Part shown: one piece after another, positions 4,811 to 7,312 of the stretch
Position numbering within the stretch: position 1 is the first letter of the stretch
Layout of the letters: every line of letters begins with the position of its first letter
Source: an archaeon
Lineage (GTDB): Archaea > Asgardarchaeota > Hermodarchaeia > Hermodarchaeales > Hermodarchaeaceae
NCBI GenBank assembly: GCA_016550485.1
Contig: JABXGV010000189.1
Location: forward strand, 1-7,312
DNA length: 7,312 bases
Reading direction: 5' to 3'
Translations under genes and position numbers: made by a program
The notes under the pieces: generated by a model
What the model was told of the DNA's origin: nothing
Seen by the model: only the letters and a program-made list of their open reading frames with translations
The model's database searches: none

Positions 4811-5656
4811 TTGGCTTCTGAAGACTTCATCACACTCGCCGCCCTGCAGTTGATTCCATCATCAAATCTTTCGGAGACCATCACAACCATCGATTCACTG
4901 ATTAATTCCATGATTTCTCAGGAATTCACACCAGACTGCGTTGTACTCCCAGAGTACTGCTTCGGATCAGTACCCGAATGGAGGCTAGCGGGCGTGAAGG
5001 GTGAGGACTACTATCTCCAGGTATGGGAACAAGTTTCCCGCCTTTGCCACAAACACCGAGTAGCCATAGTGGCGGGTTCGATACCGTTCAAAACTCCTGA
5101 AGGAAAGTGGCGAAACCGCAGTTACCTTTTCTCCTCAAGAGGCAAGGTCATCGGTGAGTATGACAAGCAACGCCCCTTCAGGATGGAGAAGAAACTAGGT
5201 CTTGAGCCTGGAAACCGGACACCAATCTTTGAACATAACCAGTTCAATATTGCAATCCTTGTCTGCGCGGATCTCTGGGATGCTAGGATTGTCAACCAAG
5301 TAGCCCGCGAAGTGGATTTTCTAGCTGTTCCCACGATGACAACGGTCCTCGATGAAGAGCTCATAGGCTATGGGCGTTGGGCTTGGCAATCCTTGGTTGC
5401 AGTACGTTCCAAGGAGTTTACGGTGCCTATTGTGAGTGCAGATCAGGCAATTCGCTCACCTGTCTCAGGGACCTTTACCTGTGGGGCCTCCTGCATCGCT
5501 GACCCCGCCCATCGGTTCAGTACAGGGGAAAACCCAAGTAAGCAAGCCTTGAAAGTCGCCCAACCGACAAGCCGCACTGCCCTGGTGAGCACGATATCTG
5601 CAAAGAAACTTGAGGCGTACCGAAGCTATAGGCGCGATGTGGGTCTTCTTGACTAG
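4811..5656 (+). CDS. Carbon-nitrogen hydrolase (nitrilase superfamily amidase)
   Basis: A 281-residue cytoplasmic enzyme expected to hydrolyse a non-peptide C-N bond of an amide or carbamoyl compound to acid and ammonia. The full Glu-Lys-Cys triad is visible: E48 in VVLPEY, K119 in EYDKQRPF, and C152 in ILVCADLWD. The N-terminal strand (ITLAALQLIPS) and the VAIVAGS strand at 84-90 are typical, and the length matches the family. The nucleophile is followed by ADLWD rather than the common YDxRFPE, so it is not a textbook omega-amidase, and the substrate is open. The start is TTG 4811, supported by AGGTGAGG upstream; it also places the first beta strand correctly near residue 7. It follows the FAD dehydrogenase by 53 bases on the same strand with no promoter I can see, so an operon is likely. 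The stop overlaps that of the convergent nitroreductase. Confidence 0.9.
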   Translation: MASEDFITLAALQLIPSSNLSETITTIDSLINSMISQEFTPDCVVLPEYCFGSVPEWRLAGVKGEDYYLQVWEQVSRLCHKHRVAIVAGSIPFKTPEGKWRNRSYLFSSRGKVIGEYDKQRPFRMEKKLGLEPGNRTPIFEHNQFNIAILVCADLWDARIVNQVAREVDFLAVPTMTTVLDEELIGYGRWAWQSLVAVRSKEFTVPIVSADQAIRSPVSGTFTCGASCIADPAHRFSTGENPSKQALKVAQPTSRTALVSTISAKKLEAYRSYRRDVGLLD

Positions 5657-6213
5657 AGTATTTTAAGAATTCTCGGCTCACGGGAGGGCTGAGCAGGTAC
5701 ACTGTTTGGGTACCCCAAAATAATGGGAGCCACGATGGTGTAGTCATCGGGGAGCCCTATTTCCTGGCGGAGTTCGGGGTCTTGTATCGATAGCCCTAAC
5801 CCTATCCAGCACGTTCCGAGTCCTCTAGCTGTGGCGGCAAACATGAAGTAGCCGGCAGCTAGCGCGCAATCTACCCTCAGCGACCGATGATTCTTACGAC
5901 CAACAATGAAGACAAGGCAAGGTGCATTATAGTAAACATTATAGTCTTCATTCCGGAGAAACGCGCCGTACACTGAAGTTAATGGGCTAGAGGACTGTTC
6001 CATAAGAGCTAGAAGATTCCTTTTGCTCTCGTCAGAAAGCCGCTTCATCAATTTCCGGTCATGGATTATGATGAATCGCCACGGCTGCCCATTAGTCGCG
6101 CTAGGTGCTAGGCAGCTTTCCCGTATAATCGCCTTCACAAGATCTAGGGACACTTCTTTCTCCTGGTAATCACGGATAGAACGCCGCTTCGCCAGTAATT
6201 CGCTGAAATCCAT
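5653..6213 (-). CDS. Nitroreductase family FMN-dependent oxidoreductase
   Basis: A 186-residue FMN protein of the nitroreductase fold, expected to act as a homodimer and pass electrons from NAD(P)H or another donor to nitro, quinone or other acceptors. The physiological substrate is not predictable. FMN-phosphate residues are seen in RRSIRDY (10-16), and the flavin-contacting PSATNGQPWRF at 37-47 is a classic family signature. NAPCLVFI (96-103) and GLGTCWIG (131-138) complete the FMN site, followed by the usual PIILGYP near the C-terminus. It has no fused ferredoxin or second domain. ATG 6213 is supported by GGGTGAT three bases upstream. The gene converges on the nitrilase-superfamily gene, and the two stop codons share the CTAG at 5653-5656. 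A possible weak TATA box lies near 6240-6246. Confidence 0.93.
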   Translation of the reverse strand: MDFSELLAKRRSIRDYQEKEVSLDLVKAIIRESCLAPSATNGQPWRFIIIHDRKLMKRLSDESKRNLLALMEQSSSPLTSVYGAFLRNEDYNVYYNAPCLVFIVGRKNHRSLRVDCALAAGYFMFAATARGLGTCWIGLGLSIQDPELRQEIGLPDDYTIVAPIILGYPNSVPAQPSREPRILKIL

Positions 6214-6216
6214 AAC

Positions 6217-6223
6217 ATCACCC
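6217..6223 (-). promoter_or_regulatory. Strong Shine-Dalgarno of the nitroreductase gene
   Basis: On the minus strand GGGTGAT (6223-6217) matches the archaeal anti-Shine-Dalgarno over its whole length and sits three bases before ATG 6213. It supports this start and is the best ribosome binding site in the window. Confidence 0.6.
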
Positions 6224-6433
6224 TAGCAAATGATTGCGGATAAATCCAGTACCATCCATGACTGAAAAGTCCTGTGAATAAAGAAGAAGGGGTCACTGGG
6301 GTTTATGGCGGATTTGGGCACGTCCAAAAAAGGACACAATTGGAGGGGAGAGGGAATGGTTTTTCTAGGGGGATGGAAGTGCCTTCATCTTTCGCCAGCC
6401 CCAGCACCCACAATACTAGCCCCTTGTCCTGGA

Positions 6434-6441
6434 TATTTAAA
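6434..6441 (-). promoter_or_regulatory. Consensus TATA box on the minus strand, target uncertain
   Basis: TTTAAATA on the minus strand, preceded by an A-rich BRE-like stretch (AAGAATAG). It would start a transcript near 6410-6415, about 200 bases before the nitroreductase ATG. It could therefore be a distant nitroreductase promoter or the promoter of a small RNA ending at the T6 run near 6326. Confidence 0.35.
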
Positions 6442-6470
6442 CTATTCTTTTCCGGAAGCACCCATCTTAG

Positions 6471-6502
6471 GGCTGTTAGGTAAATAACAGCCACCAGCTG
6501 TT
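6471..6502. other. Hairpin with a competing third arm, 3' of the acyl-CoA synthetase gene
   Basis: GGCTGTTA (6471-6478) and TAACAGCC (6485-6492) form a perfect 8-bp stem with a 6-base loop. GCTGTT at 6497-6502 can instead pair with AACAGC at 6486-6491 over a 5-base loop. It lies about 30-60 bases after the stop of the minus-strand acyl-CoA synthetase gene, so it may mark the 3' end of that transcript. No T tract follows, so a plain terminator call is not supported. Confidence 0.5.
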
Positions 6503-6528
6503 GAATTCCGTTGTTTGAGTGTGGTAAG

Positions 6529-7311
6529 TCAGGTTTCAAAAGGAGAGGAAAGATTGGGGTGTCGTTGGTAGTAGGTGATGAGGGTTCGGAGGGTTTTTGC
6601 GGCATCGGCTGTAGTGAAAGATATGGGGAGCCCTCCTTTACGGAATTGGCGGCGAGCTGCGAGGTTCTCTTCAGCGAAGCCTATGGCCGGAACTGCTACG
6701 AGGAAGGGTTTGTGGCATTCACGCATGCAGTAGTTAGCCACCTCGATGATTATCTGCCAATAATCTTGAGTGTAGTCCTTCATTTCCAAGTGCCTGGCCA
6801 TGAACTCGATGTAGTGTGGAGCAGCTTCTAGGATTATTGCGTCGATGTTGTCATCCTCCGCGACGAGGCGTAGGGCCTGAGAAGTAACATCTGGATAGAA
6901 GTAGCTAGAGGCCAGGTCGATGGGGTTGCGGATGTTGGTTCCGACAGCCTGAACGATTTTACTCAGGGCTTTCACCTTCTCCTGGGTTAGAGTGGGTAGT
7001 TTGAAGCCGTGGGAAACGAGAAGGTCAGTGCCCACCACGCCAGCTCCTCCACTGATGGCTATAAACGCCACCCTATCCCCTTTTGGTGGAGGACAGCGTA
7101 GGAAAGCTACCATAGTGTCAATTAGGTGCTCAAAGCTGTGAACCATAGCGACACCAGTCTGGTGAAGAAACCCACCCCATACTTGAGGCGATCCTGCTAA
7201 GGCAGCGCTGTGGCTGGCAACAGCACGGGCACCTTCCGTTGTGATTCCAGCCTTCCATACAACAACGGGCTTCTTAGGAGCGGTCTTTGTAAGCGCTTCT
7301 CGGAGTTTCTG
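6529..7311 (-). CDS. ADP-forming acyl-CoA synthetase (acetate-CoA ligase type), alpha part, C-terminal 260 residues
   Basis: The frame is open from the right edge (first whole codon ends at 7311) to TGA at 6531-6529, so the N-terminal CoA-binding domain is outside the window. An internal ATG at 7146 is not the start, because clear family sequence precedes it. KKPVVVWKAGITTEGARAVA followed by SHSAALAGS matches the ACD alpha-subunit region (usually ASHTGALAGS). Its His (codon 7212-7210) is the expected phosphohistidine that carries phosphate between the CoA thioester and ADP. The rest is the succinyl-CoA-ligase-like domain (AFIAISGGAGVVGTD near 7068-7024) with the usual alpha-subunit end PISFTTADAAKTLRTLITYY. 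These enzymes make ATP from acyl-CoA thioesters in fermenting archaea, or run in reverse to activate acids. No ATP-grasp (beta) domain is fused at the C-terminus, and none is encoded downstream in the window. Which acid it uses is unknown. Confidence 0.9.
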   Translation of the reverse strand, partial: QKLREALTKTAPKKPVVVWKAGITTEGARAVASHSAALAGSPQVWGGFLHQTGVAMVHSFEHLIDTMVAFLRCPPPKGDRVAFIAISGGAGVVGTDLLVSHGFKLPTLTQEKVKALSKIVQAVGTNIRNPIDLASSYFYPDVTSQALRLVAEDDNIDAIILEAAPHYIEFMARHLEMKDYTQDYWQIIIEVANYCMRECHKPFLVAVPAIGFAEENLAARRQFRKGGLPISFTTADAAKTLRTLITYYQRHPNLSSPFET

Positions 7312-7312
7312 A

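Larger units (their letters stand above)
6214..6528. other. Non-coding gap between nitroreductase and acyl-CoA synthetase genes
   Basis: Open frames here translate to proline-, serine- or glycine-rich sequence without any family signature, and I call no gene. From the right, the gap holds an 8-bp hairpin (6471-6492), a consensus minus-strand TATA box (6441-6434), a short imperfect hairpin with CTTC/GAAG arms (6371-6387), a T6 run on the minus strand inside GTCC/GGAC arms (6322-6335), and the nitroreductase ribosome binding site at the left end. Confidence 0.6.

Noticed and set aside
6303..6605. Minus-strand ORF of 100 codons
   Set aside because: The product is Pro/Ser-rich without a family signature, and its first part overlaps the acyl-CoA synthetase in another frame. 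The overlapping plus-strand frames at 6274-6487 and 6511-6831 look equally non-coding.
1..7312. CRISPR array, insertion sequence, integrase, tRNA or rRNA genes, defence genes
   Set aside because: I looked for spaced repeats, transposase motifs, terminal inverted repeats and tRNA T-loop patterns on both strands and found none I could support.

Overview
The window looks archaeal. The tryptophanyl-tRNA synthetase is of the archaeal/eukaryotic type. Several starts are preceded by GGTG-type Shine-Dalgarno sequences, and several genes have good TATA boxes at archaeal spacing. The right edge holds the alpha part of an ADP-forming acyl-CoA synthetase, and the left edge holds a methyltransferase corrinoid protein. 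Together these suit an uncultivated, anaerobic, one-carbon or fermentative archaeon of mid GC content. Sequence alone does not fix the phylum.

Layout. Positions 2-268 (+) are the C-terminal end of a B12-binding corrinoid protein. Positions 311-739 and 791-1285 (-) are two small three-helix membrane proteins that are diverged tandem paralogs; the first carries a perfect in-frame 27-bp duplication. Positions 1329-1556 (-) hold an unrecognised hydrophilic 75-aa ORF with its own TATA box. Positions 1557-1890 are a divergent promoter region with a long, repeat-rich leader in front of trpS (1891-3021, +).

A short intergenic gap follows, with a TATA-like element and a 15-bp inverted repeat. It leads into a likely two-gene operon: an FAD-dependent 2-hydroxyacid dehydrogenase (3087-4757) and a nitrilase-superfamily hydrolase (4811-5656, TTG start). 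A nitroreductase (5653-6213, -) converges on this operon, and the two stop codons share the same CTAG. Positions 6214-6528 are non-coding, with a clear hairpin and a consensus TATA box on the minus strand. Positions 6529-7311 (-) are the C-terminal 260 residues of the acyl-CoA synthetase subunit, cut by the window edge.

Most genes are ordinary metabolism. The dehydrogenase and the hydrolase probably act together on an amide or hydroxyacid substrate. Less ordinary items are the paralogous membrane protein pair with its fresh internal duplication, a four-cysteine Fe-S-like signature in TrpRS, and the mutually exclusive pairings in the trpS leader. I saw no CRISPR array, transposase, integrase, tRNA or rRNA gene.
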